NCBI GenBank assembly: GCA_017506865.1 | Contig: JAFCMP010000379.1 | Coordinates: 186,001 to 250,000 of the forward strand | Source: Tribonema minus | Taxonomy: Eukaryota; Sar; Xanthophyceae; Tribonematales; Tribonemataceae | DNA length: 64,000 nt | Reading direction: 5' to 3' | Part shown: one piece after another, positions 34,601 to 49,600 of the stretch | How positions within the stretch are numbered: position 1 is the stretch's first letter | Layout of the letters: the number at the start of each line of letters is the position of its first letter | Notes under the pieces: generated by a model | Told to the model about the DNA's origin: nothing | What the model saw: the letters and a program-made list of their open reading frames with translations, nothing else | The model's database searches: none | Program-made: the position numbers and the translations under genes

Positions 34601-37600
34601 CAGCACATGTCCAGACAACCCGCCTCGCGCCGACGCACTATGCGCTCCGCCCGCTGCGGCGGCGCAATCACAATGAATGCAGCAGTCATTGTTGAGCGTG
34701 CTTCGGCTATCTTCGTGCAGCAGGGCCTGCGTCTGTGTGCTACACGGTGGCGTTATGCGTGCATTGCTCATCATGTGATTTCGCGAGCTTCGGTAAGAAT
34801 TGTCGTCTGAGCTCCTTCCTCGCGCCGCCGCGCTATGCGCTCCGCCCTCTGCGGCAGTGCAGTAGAGAGCAGCAGTTTTCGTTACTTAATGTGTCCTTCT
34901 GGTCTGGGCAAAGTGCGCTCGGCTACCTTCGGGCAGCAGCGCCTTCGCGCTCGTATGCGAACGGCGTTGCGTGTGCAGTGCTCAACCTTCAATGAAGCTC
35001 GTACAGTGTTCAGTTGATGAATTGTGTTCAGTCATACTATGTAATATTCTTCAAGAAGCAATAAATGATTATGAATGCTTGCGCAGCTCTAGGCGATTTT
35101 TATGCGTTCCCCCTGCAGCGGCGCGGTGGCGGCAGCCATCAGCAATTTGTGCGGTTGGTCTGTGGGCGGCGCGCCCTACAAAGTTAGGGTTAGGGTTAAA
35201 GTGAAGCAGCACCGCTCAGCTTGCTGGCAGCTCATGCACAGCCCTCAACATGTTGTCACCACTCAGTATGATTCACAAAATACTTCAAAAACACGTCGAC
35301 TCCAGCTAGCACAACGCCAGCAGCAAGCTTCGGCTCCACTGGCCTTTGCGCCCAGCTTTTGCTTGGAAGATGTCCACATCGGCAAGTCACCTGCTTGAGG
35401 TTACGTGCGTGCGCACAGCGCTCAACATGGTATCACCGTGCTCGGATACAGGTGAATCTAGCTGTCCGCTCAGCCCTGTGCGGCGCGTGGCCTAACCCTA
35501 ACCCTGACCCTAACCCTAACCCTAACCCATTCGTCGCGCGTTTGGATGGGTCGGGTCTGGGCGGTGCGCACTTAGGGGTAGGTTAGGGTTGGGGTCAGAT
35601 TACAGTCATGGTCTTAAAAGGCGAAACAAAAACAAGCGCATTCCTCGGGCAGCAGCGCTCGCCACGTTGTTCGGCACGCAGGGTCCTTGCGCACAGCGCC
35701 TAACCCTGACCCTAATCCTAACCCGGACTCCTAAGCCTAACCGCCGTAACCCCTGACCCTACCCCTGAGCCTTCACAACATGCTTCACACTGCAAAGTGC
35801 TCGGAGGCTTAGGGTTAGGATTAGCTTGTGCTTCTGGCCGGTCACCAGAGGGTCTGCGCGTGTGCACAGCGCTCAACATGGTATCACAGTGCTCAGATGC
35901 CACTTGCACTTCAGTCACCTGCTTGAGCTCTTGCAGTGCGCGCTGCCGCTGAGCCATCTCCTCCTGGGCCGTGCGGCCCTCTAGCGCCGAGCCAAACAGC
36001 AGGTCCAGCTTCGTCTGCACAGCAGGAGGGGAAAGGGGGAGCGTAGCACCGGTGTGAGGGTCAAACTTCACTGTGAAGTTGAGTTTACTTTTAGAACCAA
36101 GCAGCAGCTCCAGGTTCGTCTACGCAGCGCGGGAGGGGGATGGGGGGGGGGAGCGGAGGGGAGCGTAGCACCGGTGTGACGTTCAATCTTCATTTAAAGT
36201 TGAGAGAATTTTCAGAGCCAAATAGCAGGCCCAGCTTTGTCTGCACAGCGCGGGGGGGGGGGGGGGGGCATGGAACTGAGGAGAGCGTAGCACTGGTGTG
36301 ACGCTCGTTCTTCACTTTGAAGATGAGAGACTTTAAAACAGTTCCAGCTTCGTCTGAACGAAGCCGGGGCGCAGGGGGGGGACAGTTTCAAGAGTGGAGA
36401 AGCACAGGCACATATCAACTTCACTTTGAAGTATGAAAATTATTGAGGTTTCATGCGTTTATTCATTTATTCGATTTAGACGAAGTAGTAAACACCAGAA
36501 TCAGGGTCAAAGCAGCAGATCTTCACAGGTCTGACCAGACGAGTCATGAGCAGCCGAGCGCACTGCCAAATTGCCGAATTCGCACTGTGCGGGAGCAGCT
36601 GAGGAATGTAAGCTGAAGTTGAATTTGACAGCTGAGGAATGTAAGCTAAAGTTGAAGTTAAGGCCAACAACACCTCATCCCATCGGAGCCCTTAGAGTCA
36701 AATTGAACTTCAACATTAGACCCTGGCCCCCACACACCCTCCCATCACTCAAGTGAAATGCACCTGCGGGACGGACTTTATGTGGTGTTCCATTTCACGT
36801 TGGTCCCCAGCATACGCTTTCAGGATTTGTTTGAACAAACATGGTGTATGTTTCGATACTTCCTCTTTGGCTGTGACCCATGCATGCCCTACCGTCTGAC
36901 TAGGGTTGCCAACCAGCGTATATGAAAATCCATATACTGCGTATAACGTATACATATAACGTATATATAATCTATACTGCGTATACTAGCGTATAATAAT
37001 TACCCAGATTCTGAAGACAAACTCCAATTTCAAAAAAAAAATTCTTCATGCCCGATAGAGTGTATTCACAGCTGTCCGTTGCACCCGTCTCCTTCTACTC
37101 AAGCAAGCATACAACTTAGAAGATAATTCTGAAGCATCGTCAGTTCTATAATGCAGTGCCATGCATCTGCCGCAACTTGTTGAACACACATATATGTACA
37201 CACTGTGAAACTGATGGACTGCACGCACCACCGTGACAGTGACTATGATAGGTGACACATCAACTTTCTATCATATGAGAACGTTTGTGGTGCCTCCACT
37301 TATGCCTCCACTAGGTCGTCTTGCTCGATCAGATGGAGTGCTACACTACTCTTGAAGAAGAACAATGCCAAAGAGGCCAAAGCATTGGCATGCTGTGCTG
37401 GCGTAACGCGCCAACCTTCAAGCAATGCCTGAGTGCCAACTCGCTTCTGCGATTGGCGGCCTCGGCATCAGCGCTCTTTTTGCCGGTCTCAAGATCCTAG
37501 CCACTAGGCTCGACTGATCTGGCTTCTTGACCCCTTTGCATACTGAGGGTTTGAATTGTGACTTTGTGCGCTGTGAGGAGTTCGAGGCTGTGAAAACCTA

Positions 37601-40600
37601 TCGCCGCAGAGAGCTAACTCCAACTGGGCGCACGAATCGCCTTAAGGTTTGATAATGTCGAAATGAGCCCACCAGCTCGCAGCCGAGGGCTTCCTTGTGT
37701 TTGATGAGAGCAGCGTGTACAGTGTGTCCACAGTGTACTATTACTAGGTCTGCCCCATGTACTTTTGCTTTGGCGCTCTGCCGGTGCCGGGGCTCCCATC
37801 CACATTACTACATGCTTCCATCCACATTACTACATCATCGAATTCCTCCATGCCGCTATAACATTTAAATCAGTAAACAATGGCTGGCGGAATCTTCTAT
37901 ACCTAACCCCCCGGCAGTAATGGGTTGTAAAGGGGTACTGGCACTCGGGCAAGCGGCAGCAATGTTGCGCTGCTTCATGCACAGCAGAAACACGGCGAAT
38001 AAAGGCAAACGGGACATTATAATCCAAGCGTATATCAAAATCCATATAACAGTATATATAACGTATATATACATATAACGTATATATACCTTATATGCTG
38101 TTGGCAACTCTACGTCTGACCTTCTCATACTGATCGAGTGATTCGCACCTGTGTGATGGACATCCTGTGCTGTTCCAGGTTGGTCTCCAGCTCCTCGCGC
38201 CAGCCCTGCTGCAGCTTCTTTACTTTGAAATAAATGAATTACTAAAAAATAACTACTTTTGGACTTCACATTCATCTAAAACGCACCTGCGTGATGGACT
38301 TTCTGTGCTGTTCCAGGTTGGTCTCCACTTCCTCGCGCCAGCCCTGCTGCAGCTTGTCGATGTATACATAGACGGATACTCCATGTTCATAAATCAAAGG
38401 GTTGATTCAAAGCTGAACTTCAGGTGAAACGCACCTGTGCAATGGACCTTCTGTGCTGTTCCAGGTTGGTCTCCAGCTCTTCGCGCCAGCCCTGCTGCAG
38501 CGTGTTCAATTATGACCGAATACTTCAAGTATATAGAAGTACTTTAAGTTTGAACTTCAAGTGAAAGTTACCTGTGTAATGGACCTTCTGTGCTGTTCCA
38601 GGTTGGTCTCCAGCTCTTCGCGCCAGCCCTGCTGCAGCGCGCGCGGCGACAGCAGCTGCCGCTGCAGCCGCATGCCCTCAACTGTCTGCGCCGCAACAAG
38701 TGCATGCAGGAAAATTGTACTTGAGAACACGTTTGTGTCGAATGCTTTCAGGAGCTTGCTCCACCGCAGGCGCGTGATCGCTCTCACTTCAACTTGAAGT
38801 ACAGGTTTCAGTTATAGCTGCCGCTGCAGCCGCATGCCCTCAACCGTCTGCGCCGCAAGACGTGCACGCAAGAGTATGGCACTTGAAAACGTAAATTTGA
38901 TGGAAGCTTTCAGGCGCTTGCTTCAGTGAGGCAGGCGTCTGAGAAAGGCTCCAATTGCGTGATGACTTCACTTCTGTCGGACCTCCGTGTGGAAGGCCGC
39001 TTGTTAAAAGTGTATGTGAAGCGTACAAGGGGGGGTTTATGGTGGGTTGTGCCGACACATAGCGGCCACGGTGTGCGCCCGGCGCGCCTGCGAAAGAAAG
39101 TTTTGATTCATGAATCTGTGCCCTTCACAACGTCACTTACGATTCCTTCACTTGTTCAAAATATTTGACCAAACCCTTCTACTCCTTCATTTGTTCAAAA
39201 TATTTGACCAAACCCTTCTACGCATGCATAGAAGGGTTTGATTAAATGCTCAGGGTTTATATGCATGTATGCACGTACTTCAAGAAGTAATACATATGTC
39301 ACCTAGAGCTCTACGATCTTTTATTTCGTTTTTCATACATATATGCATGTGTATGTACTTCTTTGAAGGTATGCTGACATGTACGCGTGTATGCTGATAT
39401 GTATGCAGGCACATGCCCAAAACGGTCTGCGCCTGGGAAGCTGCACACAAATACAAACCCTAACCCTAACCCTAACTCTAACCCTAACCCTAACCCTGAC
39501 CCTGTGAGAGAGCACGTCAAAGTTCACAACCTTGACCGCCACACAGGAGGCCTCACCACATGCAGCGTGCGTATCCACTCACGCACGTCAGACGTGCGCT
39601 GATCCAAAGTACAACGACGCACACGCATATCTAACCCTAGCCCAGGTCTCACCTCATTCGGTGTGCGTATCCGCTCGCACGCGTCGGAATCGCGCTTGGC
39701 GGCGCCAACCCCAAGTACAATGAAGTACATAGTTTACGAGTGATTGGCAATGCGCATTGAGACACTTTCAGAGTGTTCACAAAGGCACATGCAGATTCCG
39801 GTTGCAAGCTGGACATCCGCCATCTGGTTTTTTTTTTTCCGTGAGCGAGATTTGAAAAAAATGGTACACAATTCCAGCCGTAGCACAGGTCTCACCTCGT
39901 TCAGAGTGCGTGTCAGCTCACGTGCATCAAACTCGCGCTTGGCGGCGCTAAAGTACAACAAAGTACACAAACCCAAGTACATCAAAGTACACACGTATAC
40001 AACCCTGGCACAGGTCTCACCTCGTTCAGAGTGCGTGTCCGCTCACGTGCATCAAACTTGGCAACCTGAAGTACAACAAAGTACACAAACCAAAGTACAA
40101 CAAAGTGCACACATATCTAACCCTAGCACAGGACTCACCTCATTCAGAGTGCGTATGCGCTCACGGGCGTCGGACTCGCGCGTAGCGGCGGCGGCGGCGG
40201 CGGCGCCGAGCTGCAGCTTGTCAAAGCGCCTGCACGTCGCACGTGCAAGCGACAACATTGTCAGCAGCCATGAGCCACAAATGCAACTTGAAGTGTGTCA
40301 CCACCGTGCAGCGTATCAGCAAGTTTTTTTATTATTGTCCAGGGTAGTGAGGGGCTACAGAGGCAAGGCAGGGGGGCCAAACGGTCCGGTCACATAATCA
40401 TTTGCTGCTGCATTGACGCTGCGCACGCGGAGCTCTTGCTGCATATCGCAATGGCTTGTGGTCGCCTTCCTTGTAGTTCGCCGTCGTCACCAACCGCTGC
40501 GCTGGTAGGAGGCCGGGTTAGGGTTAAGGGTGAGGGTTAGGGTTAGGGTTAGGGTTAGGCTAAGGGTGACAGGTATGTATGTATGACAACTCCGCTGCTC

Positions 40601-43600
40601 AGCCTACGGTACACCGTAACCTGCACCCCGTATCCGCAGTAGCAGTGACAGGCTGACATGGGGGTGACTGTATGTGTTTGCAACGCCCATGCTCATATTT
40701 TCTGTGATTCTTGAAGTATTCCTTCAAGTATTTGAAGTACATCGTAAAGCGCCATCGCTACCCGCGCGGTGGTACTGTCAAGCGGGGCAGCTGACGTGGC
40801 GATGCTCAAACTCACCCTCCCTGCACGTCATAGCCTGCCATCACTACCTGCAGTGGGCAACTGAGGTGGCAACCACAACACCCACGCTGACTACCTTCTC
40901 TGTATGTCGTAACCTGCCATGAGGTGCTCCTCCTCTGCGCTCAGGCTGACTTTAAGCTCATAGGTATGCAGGTACGTTTCACAACACCCATACCTACTTA
41001 CCTTTTCTGTACGTCGTAATCTGCCATGAGGTGCTCCTCCTCCGCGCTCAGCACCCGCAGCCACTCCTGCCAGAGCGAGGCACGGGCACGAGTTCACCAC
41101 GAATACAGCAGTGCGACATGAGTTCACCATGAGTGCAGCAGCGCATGAGGGGGAGTCGCAGGATTGGTTTGAGTGTATATTGTTGCCTGCGGGAACGCAG
41201 CGCGGCATGAGTTCACCACGAGTGTGCATGTACTATATAACATAGGTCTTGAAGTACATTTTGATGCAGTTCTTCCTGACATCGGCGCCTAGCCGTAGTG
41301 GCACTGCCAACACTGCAGCACACATGAAGGTGTGCATACTCCAAGCCATGCCCCATTCTTCGAAGTAGTAGTAGTACGCGGGGCCGTGATAGCTGGGGCC
41401 ACCAGACACACTCCTTGTTGAAGTAGGTGACTTGCCTTAGTGCGGTTCGTCTTGCGCTCCCACATGGCGTGGAAACGTTGAGCGCGCACTGCAGCACGAA
41501 TGCAGGCATGCATGTACACATACTCCAATCCGCATTTCATTGCAACACACCCCGACATCAGGTTGTAGTAGGCGACGCCACCACACACACTCACTGTTGA
41601 AGTAGGTGACTTGCCTTAGTGCGGTTGGCCTCGCGCGTCCACATGGCGTCGAAGCGCTGCGCGCGCGCGCGGAAGCCGCGGTAGCTGCGCTGCAGCGTCG
41701 TCGCGGCGGCGTGCTGCCGCCGCCGAATGACGGCAACTGCCTTGCGCGCCAGCAGCCCTCGCGCTGCTGTCTGCATGGCATGCCATTGCAGATGTGCATG
41801 GTGAGAAATACTATACATACGATTTCCAGCATCTTGAGGACAGGCGCCAAACGAGGTTGTGGTTGATGGTGGCGCTATGGATAGGAGCGCCGGCGAATGA
41901 CGGCGACTGCCTTGCGCGCCAGCAGCCCGCGTGCTGCCGTCTGATGAATCGTCGTTTGAGACATGGAGGACGCGGACGAAACTATTAGGCAACGATGAGG
42001 TTAGATTAGGGTTGAAGTTAGGGGTTGGGGTTGAGGATAGGGTTGGGGTGACTGGCGGATTACCGCGACTGCCTTGCGTGCCAGCAGCCCGCGTGCTGCT
42101 GTCTGAACATGTTTCCTTAGACACATGGCTGCGCTGCAGCGTCGTCGCGGCGCCGTGCTGCCGGCGCCGGATGACCCCAACTGCCTTGCGCGCTGCTGTC
42201 TGATCAAGGTTTTTCAGAAACGGACGGTGTGGATGCAAGAGTTAGGGTCAGGGTTAGGGCTAGTGTAGCTGTGTGAGGACAGCCTCCGAGAACCACGTGG
42301 TAGGCGGACATTGGGGTTTGGGGCTAGGGATCAGGGCCAGCAGCATACCGCGTGCTGCTGTCTGCACACACGCAGGTTGAACGGTGGACAAGGGGCAGTA
42401 ACAAAGCTAGCTGCGACGACAGCCCTGACAACCACCTGGTGGGCGAACGTTATTGCCAGGCATGCAGTAGCGGAGCAGCAAGGTTGCTCACCATGCTCCT
42501 TAGGGTTAGGGTTAGGGTTGGGGTTAGGGTCAGGGACAGCTGCACCTCATGAGCAAGACGAGTACACAGCACCTGCATGAGTGTGACCTGGGTGTCGAGC
42601 CAGCGGCGGCCCGCGTGCGCGCGCCCCAGCGCTCCGCTGCTGAAATTCATGAATTTCAATGAACTTCATGATTCTAATCAAAACGACGAGGACACTGCAC
42701 CTGCATCAGCGTGACTTGTGTGTCTAGCCAGCGCCGGTCAGCGCGCGCACGCCCCAGCGCTCCGCGCCAGGAGCGCTGTATGGTGAGCGCCGCGCGCTCC
42801 CGCGTGAGCGCCTTCAGCCGCAGCCGCTCCCACCAGCCACGTGCTGCCGCCTGCGTAAGAAGAGCAGAGACGCGTGCGTGCAAGCGCCAGAACATTGTAT
42901 GTGTGAGGAACTTCAACATTGAATTTGGTAGTTGCAGAGGCGGCAGCCGCGCGTCGCCGCCTGCGTCGGAAGAGCAGAGACGCGTGTAGATAAGTGTGAG
43001 TAACTTCTACGTTAGACTTGGTCAATGCAGAGGTGGCAGCTGCCTGCGTGCTGGTAACTTCAACATTGCATGTGGTAGCATCCTCGAGCCGCTCCCACCA
43101 CCGCGCGCCGCCGCCTGCGTCAGGGAAGACGAGGCGCATGCATTCACTATACTCTTTGTTTAACTTCAACATCAAATGATGTAACTGTCAATATTGAATT
43201 TGGCCGCTGCAGGGGATGGCAGCCGTGCGCTGCCTGCCGCCTGCGTCCGGCGATGCGCAGGCGTAATAACTTGTTGTGTGAGTGACTGCAACATTGAATT
43301 TGGTCGATGCAGCGGTGGCAGCCGCGCGCTGCCGCCTGCATCGGGGACGCAGAGACGCGTGCGTGCAGGCACCAGCAACTTGCAGTGAGTAACTTCAACA
43401 GTGAATTTGTTCAATGTGGTAGTTCGTGTTGAGCATTGTCGAGCCACTCCAGACCAGCCGCTCCCGCCACCCGTGTAGGGGGTGCGAGCAGGGCGACAGT
43501 CTTTTCAACTTGTAGTTGTGCAACTTCAAGCAGTCAAGTAGTTGAGATGATCCTGCGCTCTTAACATCTCCGTACACCTATCAGGATGATGGCATCTACC

Positions 43601-46600
43601 TCCCCCCCCCCCCCCCTCTCCATGCATACATACCTGTATGATGGTGCATGCCCTGCGCTCGGCAGCGATGCGGCGCCGCAGGCGCAGATTGCTGAGACCG
43701 CGCCGTATGAGCGACTGCCAGCCGACCACCTGCAGCAGCGATCAGCAACAGCGGCGCAAAAACAACGACCAACATTTGCAGATGGGCTCAGCTGACAAGT
43801 GTACTAAAGCCGCCTGGGTCTTGGGATGTGGCAATGGCACCAGCATGGTAGGATAGGATCAAGCCATGTCTTCTCACAAAACGAACAGTCCACGTTGGTG
43901 CCAGCTTCAACTTCAATCTCCAGAGCATACATGCACGTGGACGATCATGCACAAACCTGTGTGTGCCACGGAGGCTGCCATGGCATGCTTTCGACACAAT
44001 TGCCTACTTGTATACATGATGTTTATCAATGAAGAAGCCAATTCCCTGCACGCTGGCGCCTCCGTGCTGTTCTCCAAGAACGCAACCATGCGCACCCCCC
44101 GCTCCATGAACTTCGAAACGGCATACCTGTAGTACCCATACTTCACCCAACCTTGGAAATGTTTACATACCCTACATAATCATAGAAAGGATACATCCAA
44201 GTAGGATTTGGTTGGGGAGTGTTGGTGGTAGTGTGAAAAGGGGGAAGCCTGTTTGCGTCTTCTGAGAAGGGATGCTGCTGCATCCAGTGCATTCCGAGAT
44301 GAGGGGCTTTTCGCGCCCCATTGGCCAGCGAAATAATTTTAACAAGTACAAACATCGAGAATTGATAAAAAGTGCCATGGTCGAAGTACACACCACCTCA
44401 CAATGTGCGTACGGCGCGCGTGCCACTCTCCGAGCAGCTGCATCGCTGTTTGCCACGTGATGTTTTACTGACGCAGCAGGCCGTAAGTGATAATACATGT
44501 ACTTCTATGTACATGTATATAAACATACACACACACACACACATACGTATATCATAATCGTACACACATGCATATGTCATCAACGTATAAAAGTGCATGA
44601 ACACACCATCTCACCATGTGCGTGCGGCGCGCATGCCACTCCGCCACGAGCCGCCGCGCGATGACGCCGCGCGCCAGCGCCTGAATGCGCACCACCAGCA
44701 GCATCTGCCTGCGCATGTGCGATGTACATGAAGCTTTTGAAAATTGACCTGAAGCGCGTATGGGTGGGCAACGCCGCCAGCATCTGCTGCATAGATGCAT
44801 TCCGACATAAGCCGCCACGCAATGTCGCCGCGCGCGGGCACCTGGATGCGCACCACCAGCAGCATCTGCCTGCTACGACGTGATGGTGTGCGGTACTTGA
44901 AGTTGAAGTTGGAGATGGCAGCTCAAGTTGACAATGACATGACGCGTGGCACTTCGAAGATGAAGTTGGTGATGGCAGTTCAAGTAGACGATGTCAGAGA
45001 ACAAGCTCACCACCCGGGCGTGAAAGCGTGCAGCAGTGCTCCTCGAGTGCGCTGCCTTACCCTTACACTGACCCTAAACTGTACACTGTGCCACGTGCCA
45101 ACAATCGCGCCAGTAGAACTGGCACATGAGCCTACGTTAGAGTGAGGGTCAGGGTCACCGACTTGCGCCAGCGCCCGCATGCCTGCAGAAATCCGATCAC
45201 TGAGTAGGCTGCTAACGCCTCAGAGGTTCAATGCCTCAAAGTTGAAGTTGTGCGTGTGCGCTTCACGGCATCTACGGCCTGTTGCAAGTGAAGGCGGCCT
45301 TCTCGCTGCACCTGAAGCTGGGCGGCGGCATCAGCGCAGCATGCGCATCTCGCAACTTCAAGGGCGTGACGCTCCCAGCCATTGCGGACTACTTGAAGTC
45401 GGCGTACCCATGGCCACACACACTCGTCAACGTCCAACCGATGCATCGTGGTCATCTGGGTGAGAACTGGTTACAAAGTAGGTTGCAGAGCGAGGGTCAT
45501 GGTTGTAAAGATGCACGTTTTCGGTGCACCAACGAAATGGTTCATGCACCAGAGGAGCGTTGCGCTGCGTTACATACATACCTGGTCATGACTTCGAAGC
45601 GGCGCCTGACGCTGTAGTGGCGCCACCAGCGCTGCAGCCGCATTGCCGCCGCGCGCTCGCGCCGCGTGCGCTCAAACAGCGCATCCAGCTGCTTGCAGCG
45701 CAGCGACGGCAGCACGCCCGAGGGACCTGCGCATTGCACATCAAGTTGAAGTTGGAGTTGACTGAAAGTTGAGCCTCAACGCGTGGAAAACACGCGCGCT
45801 TGAGTTGCGTGCGTTCCAGCGCTGGTTTCAGATATAGTCAGATATAGTTGAAGTTTGGAGTTGAAGTTCAGTGAAAGTAAAGTTAAAGTTAAAGTTAGTT
45901 AGTTGAGCCGCAATCGCCACCGCGCGCTCGCGCCGCGTGCGCTTAAACAGCGCGTCCGGCTGCTTGCAGCGCAACGACGGCAGCAAGCCCGAGGGACCTG
46001 CGCGTTGCACATCAAGTTGAAGTTGATCAGAAGTTGAGCATCAACACGCGGAAACACAGAGCGATGGAGTTGCGTGCGTTCCGGCATTGGTTTCGCGCTG
46101 ACGGCGCGCGAGACAGAATTGAAGTTCATATTTGAAGTTCAGTGGCAAAGTTGAGCATCATCATCGCGCTCGCGCCGTACTTGATCAAACAGCGTGTCCA
46201 GCTGCTGGCAGCGCAGCACGCCCGAGGGACCTGCGCGTCGCACACAAAGTCAAAGTTGAAGTTGAAGTTGACCAGCAGTTGCGCATCGACGCGCGGAAAG
46301 CACGCACGCTTGACATCCATGCGTTCCAGCTCTGGTGTCATGTCAGACAGCGCTGAAGATCAGAGTTGAAATTTGGTGAAAGGGTGCGCGTTCCAACAGC
46401 CGTTGAACAGCGCGTCCAGCTGCTTGCAACGCAGACCGACAGTACGTCCGAGGGGCCTGCATGTGGCACACAGTTGAAGATCAATGGAAGCTGAGCTTCA
46501 TCGCGGGCATCATCGTAGTGCGCCGGAGTCTCTGTCGAGCTGCCTGCGGCACAGCGAGCACTGCATGCTTGAGGTGTGTCTCCTACCGCCAGCGCCGTGT

Positions 46601-49600
46601 CGCTTTGTCACTTGGTACCGCTACACATCGCTCAACGTCACCCCGTACGGTAGGTATACCCGCCGCCTGACAAGCACAGCACCGGAGACCCACACGCTGC
46701 GCACGTCCTCCCGCTTCACCGGGTACGACGTTCCACGTACGGTGGGTATGCAGCGTAGAATTTGACAGCCAATGGTAGGTGGCGTATTTGACTTCCCCCT
46801 GCCCACAACAGCCGCCGCCTCGCGATGAAAACAGAACGCGGGCGCGGTGCACTTACGTCGCGTGCATTTTCCGACGTCTCTGGTCAGACATTCCACGAAC
46901 GGTAGCTACGTAACATGGTGGACAGCGTACGGTAGGTAGCGTATGAGCTGCGCGCACAGCCAGCGCCGCCATGCCCCCCCCCCCCCCCCCCCCCTGAGCC
47001 TTGTTCAAGCATTCCACGTACGGTATGTAAACAGCTGCACTTGACAGCGTACGGTAGGTATGTACATTGTGCATGGTAGGTATGTACTGTACTTTTTATT
47101 AATTCTCGCTCAGGGCGCGAAAAAGCCCAGATGATTGGCATCTAGCTGTACGGAATCTACATGTCATATGACAGTCTGAAAGTGTCGTAATGACAACCAC
47201 TCAAACGCCGCTGCCGCCAAATGGCATATCGGGATCCTCCCCTACGTCCTCCTCCATGTGCCCCCCCCCACTATTGCCAATGTACGGTAGGTATGTAGTG
47301 TACTTGATGACGTAAGGTACGTGAGAAGCACGTACCTGCGCGCACGACCGGCACCATCGCGCCCGCCCCCCCCCCCAAGCACTTGGTCAGACACTCCACG
47401 TATGGTCAGGTATAAAGCGCAGGTGACAACGTACCGCACGTGGGCAGCACGTACCTGCGCGTACGGCCAGCGCCACCGCGCCCGCCCCCCCACGCACCGT
47501 GCGCATCTTCCGGTTGACGAGGCGGTACGCGCGCGCGCCGCTGCGGCGCCGCTCCCCGCGCTCCGTCCGCCCCGCCGCCGCCAACGACAGCCGCCGCTCG
47601 AGCTCGCGCAGCCGCAGCTTCTCCGCCGCGGACAGCGCGCTGACCTGAGAGTGGCAGCACGCAGCAGATGCGCAGCACGGCTCAGCTACAGCCTGCGCTC
47701 AAGCTCGCGCAGCCGCAGCTGCTGTGTGTGGCAGCGCTCAGCAATCAAACGCACGGCTCAGCGACGGCCGCCGCTCGAGCTCGTGCAGCCGCAGCTTCTC
47801 CGCCGCGGACAGCGCGCTGACCTGCGCTTGGAATAAGGCGGCATGTCGCATTGAAGACAGGCTGCGTTCGAGTTCGTGCAGCTGCAGCTGCTGTGTGTGA
47901 CATGGCTCAGCAAACGTGCAACACGACTCAGCGACAGCCGCCGCTCCAGCTCGCGCAGCCGCAGCTTCCCTGCGGCGGACAGCGCGCTGACCTGCACGTG
48001 GCATGGCTCGGCAGCCTTAAGACAACCGCTGCTCGAGCGCGCGCAGCCGCAGCTGCTGCGTGGCAGGCAGCGCGTTGACCTGCGTGTGTGTGTGCCAGGG
48101 CTCAGCAAATGTGCAACACGGCTCAGCGATAGCGTGCGCTTGAGCTTGCACAGCCGCAGCTGCTGTGTGTGGCATGGCTCAGCATTCGAGAACACACGGC
48201 TCAGCGACAGCCTGCGCTCGAGCTCGCGCAGCCGCAGCTGCTGTGTGTGGCAGCGCTCAACAATTGAAAAGACCTCAGCGGCGGGCGCCTCTTGAGCTCG
48301 CGCTGCCGCAGCTGCCATGTGTGGCAGTGCTCAGTAATGGAGAAACGGCTCCCGTGCTGTGAACGTGGCCACGGCGGGCCTCACGCTGCGCAGACTCGGC
48401 CTGCTGGTATATTACAGAGTCTCGATCGCTGCACATGGCATGCCCGTGCTGGCGGCTGCAGTGATGCAGCGGTCGCAGAGAGTCGGAGATCGGGAAACTG
48501 ACAGCCTGCGCTCAAGCTCGCGCAGCCGCAGCTTCTCCGCCGCAGACAGCGCGCTGACCTGCACGTGGCATGGCTCAGCAGCCTCCAACACACGGCGCAG
48601 GGACGCTCGAGGCACAGATATGGGGGGGGGGGGGGGGGGGGGGTGTGTCAATGTCAGCCTATATCGCCCGCCCCTGACACCAATGCCTACCCCCGATTCC
48701 ACTGGCAGCACCGACTCTTGAAGTCCAGCTTCAGCCGGCTGACAACTTCGAGTCCAATACTCCAACTTTCATGGCATGCAGACGTACTCACCGCTCCGGA
48801 GGAGGCCGCGGTGGCAGCGTCGTCGGCGCCCGCGCTAGCCGACGCCTGACAACTTCAAGTCCAATACTTCAAGATTTATTACATGCAAACGCGCTCACCG
48901 TTCCGGAGGAGGCCGCGGTGGCAGCGTCGCCGGCGCCCGCGCTAGCCGACGCCTGACAACTTCAACTCCAATACTTCAAGTTGCATGACATGCAGGAGTC
49001 TTATAGACACAAGCGCTCACCGTTCCGGAGGAGGCTGCAGTGGCAGCATCGTCAGCGCCCGCGCTAGCCGACGCCTGCGACGGCTGACTGCCCCTGCCGC
49101 TGCGCGTGCTCGATAGCACGGACAGCGCCGCCGCGCTGTTCGGCAGCACGTCGGAGTCCGGCAGGCAGAGGTACGCCTGCGCGCACGACGCGGTGTGATG
49201 GAGTTTACATGAAAGTACTTCAAAGCGCTTCAATAAAGCACGGTTCGAGAGTGATGGAATAGAGGCACGCCTGCGCGCACGGTGCGGTGAAATGGAGATT
49301 TCATTACTTCGAAGTACTCCAATGGAGCGCGATTTAAGAGTGATGCAGTAGGCCGTGATGGGGACGCTCAATAGCACTGGCGAAGTGCTCCAATGGGTGA
49401 CGAAATGGAGACTGCACGCTTGTAGGATCATCACAGCGATTCAACAAAGATGCAGTAGGGTGCGATGGGGGCGCTCGACAGCGCGCTGGCGAGAATGGCA
49501 TTCAGAAAGGCTCCAGAGGGTGACGTATGTATGTATGCACGCGTGTACCCGCCGCAGGCATACATACCCGGGGGGGGGGGGGGGGGGGGGGGGGGGCTCC

